From the NCBI GenBank assembly GCA_002914845.1, contig JXTC01000021.1, forward strand, positions 111,395 through 175,394: a stretch of 64,000 bases of DNA, read 5' to 3'. The translations under genes were made by a program, and so were the position numbers. Under the pieces are notes generated by a model. That model ran no database searches and was not told where the DNA came from. It saw only the letters and a program-made list of their open reading frames with translations. Positions 62,408-64,000 of this stretch are shown one piece after another (position 1 is the stretch's first letter; each line of letters opens with the position of its first letter). The DNA is from Trema orientale. Lineage: Eukaryota > Streptophyta > Magnoliopsida > Rosales > Cannabaceae.

Positions 62408-64000
62408 GTCCACTCCTATCTGAAAATCTGAGGCTAAGCTTAAGCACTTGATAGTCAACATGGTTTTTTTAAGGTGCATTATTAGATGTATTATTTCTTC
62501 TTTTCTTAGACAATTCAACTTTTGTTTATGTTCCATTCATAGGTTCTTGTCAGCAGACTAAACTACTAGACAAATACAATACATAACATTTCGGTGGAGC
62601 ATCCAAGTACCTATTGATGGAGGAAGTTTCATCAAGACACAATTCTAGCACTATATCAGAAAGTGGAAAATATTGTTGATTAAGCTTGGAGAAGAAAATA
62701 TTGTTGATTAAAGGTCAAAGATGTGAGATTTGTGACACTTCTCTTTGTTCATATAAACAAAAATGGATTTAATTAGCTTTTAGTGGGTGGAGATCAACTT
62801 TTTTTCTGTTCTTTTTTCCTTTTCTTTTTACCTCTTTTCCTCATAAGCCTACTTTTGGGTCTTAATTGGAGAATGTCCTTCTAGGACTCTTCAAGAATGC
62901 ATTATTTAAAGCCTTATGATTAATCATAGGCATATTCTTTGTACTCTAATGGAGCATTTTAATGGTCCTTAACTAGATAATGCAGCATCTCCATTGCATT
63001 CCAGCTAGTGGGAAAGAACTTTTAACTTGGAAGAGAATCATCTTTTTTCAAGCACACCATGGGGATTTCTCCAACTAAAGGTGCAACACATATCAGAACA
63101 ATACTAAAGATCATTACAAACTTGAATTAGTCACTAATCTCTTTAATAAAGATCTATAAAGAAACCTTCTTAGTGAAGAGATATATGCCTTTATCTTTTG
63201 ATTATGATCAGCTAGAATATGATTGCTGTTATGTATCATATATGTTGTTATTTTGACAACTTTCTTAAATCATAATGGGGTCAATGTGGATTGATCAGCT
63301 CGAGAAAAATTCAAAACATTTGCAAATGCCCTTCTAATGATGATGTAACAGATTAAAAAAAAATCAATTTTAAAACAAAACAAAAGAGGGATCAACCAGA
63401 GATGATGACAAAGCAAAAGGAACTTTAGTCTTTGCTGACTAAACCTCACTTTAATGCAAGATTAAGTTTTGGGGCTTTTAGCAAAGTGGCTGATTTTGAG
63501 ACCCTTTAAAATAGATCTCCATTTTTCAAACTTTGCAGCAAATTGGCCGAATTGAGTTGATATACACAAAAAAGATGACTTAATATAAAAATCGGATCTA
63601 CTATCAACGTAAAAATTGACTTACTCAGTGTGAAAACTAATATACTTTAATATATACACTCAGTTTATAAAAAAATGATATACTTAGAAAATAAATTTGA
63701 CCCATTATATAAGTTGAGTATGAAAATTGATTTACGCATCCATTTAACTAAAATGAACCGTAAAAGATGAACATTTAATATAATTACTCAAACGGCCACA
63801 AAAGTTAAGCAAGAAAATTCACCTACATATAAATATTATCTAATAATTGTATGATCCAAAATTATAGCATCTTATTTGTTTGCTCAACAATTGAAAACCC
63901 ATCTTGAGCTTCATGTTTTGTCAATAAAAAATTATATTAGCAATAATTTCTGATTAAGTTTGTCCTTAGGTAGCTATACATTGCATTCCACATAAACAAA
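59702..64000. other. Right-hand intergenic region
   Basis: No gene is supported. It holds a GAA-rich tract at 59,748-59,817 (leader of the DUF4228 gene), a CT-rich stretch at 60,440-60,520 that could be the leader of a plus-strand gene, and a (CT)20 microsatellite at 62,365-62,405. The remainder is AT-rich. Confidence 0.5.
60169..60176. promoter_or_regulatory. G-box CCACGTGG
   Basis: A perfect palindromic G-box, 468 bp upstream of the DUF4228 start codon. It fits the stress responsiveness of that family; the link is inferred from distance only. Confidence 0.4.

Overview
This window looks like nuclear DNA from a flowering plant, most likely a eudicot. It is AT-rich (by eye), has spliced genes with GT-AG introns and two nuclear-type tRNA genes, and every recognisable protein belongs to a plant family. 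The species cannot be named from sequence alone. Most of the window is non-coding and full of small transposable elements, many of them sitting in or beside (TA)n tracts.

Layout: 0-15.5 kb holds a tRNA-Arg(ACG), a ~365-bp-period satellite (5.6-8.0 kb) and a decayed tandem duplication ending in a broken UGT fragment. 15.7-17.6 kb is an intact two-exon UGT74-type glucosyltransferase, whose upstream sequence is the other copy of that duplication. 19.4-23.0 kb (minus strand) is a seven-exon DEAD-box helicase of the RH22 type. 23.6-26.7 kb is a run of mobile elements: a TIR element, a foldback element, a ~250-bp hairpin and a truncated LINE with an RNase H remnant. 27.0-29.0 kb (minus strand) is a four-exon plastid-type RRM protein resembling RBD1, followed by tRNA-Val(AAC). 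29.4-32.5 kb holds tandem repeats, an LTR-like region and an assembly gap. 32.5-41 kb is a MITE-rich desert. 42.0-44.4 kb is an intact six-exon cyclin D1 gene (CYCD1;1). 44.4-55.4 kb is another repeat-rich desert. 55.4-58.4 kb is a PRIN2-like plastid gene with damaged reading frames. 58.8-59.7 kb (minus strand) is a three-exon DUF4228/PADRE gene. The rest to 64 kb has no gene I could support.

RH22, RBD1 and PRIN2 relatives all work in plastid RNA metabolism (50S assembly, 23S rRNA processing, PEP transcription). Three such genes within 40 kb is notable but may be chance. The most unusual structure is an array at 30,470-30,872. It has eleven copies of a 13-nt core flanked by short complementary arms whose sequence changes between copies while pairing is kept in ten of the eleven.
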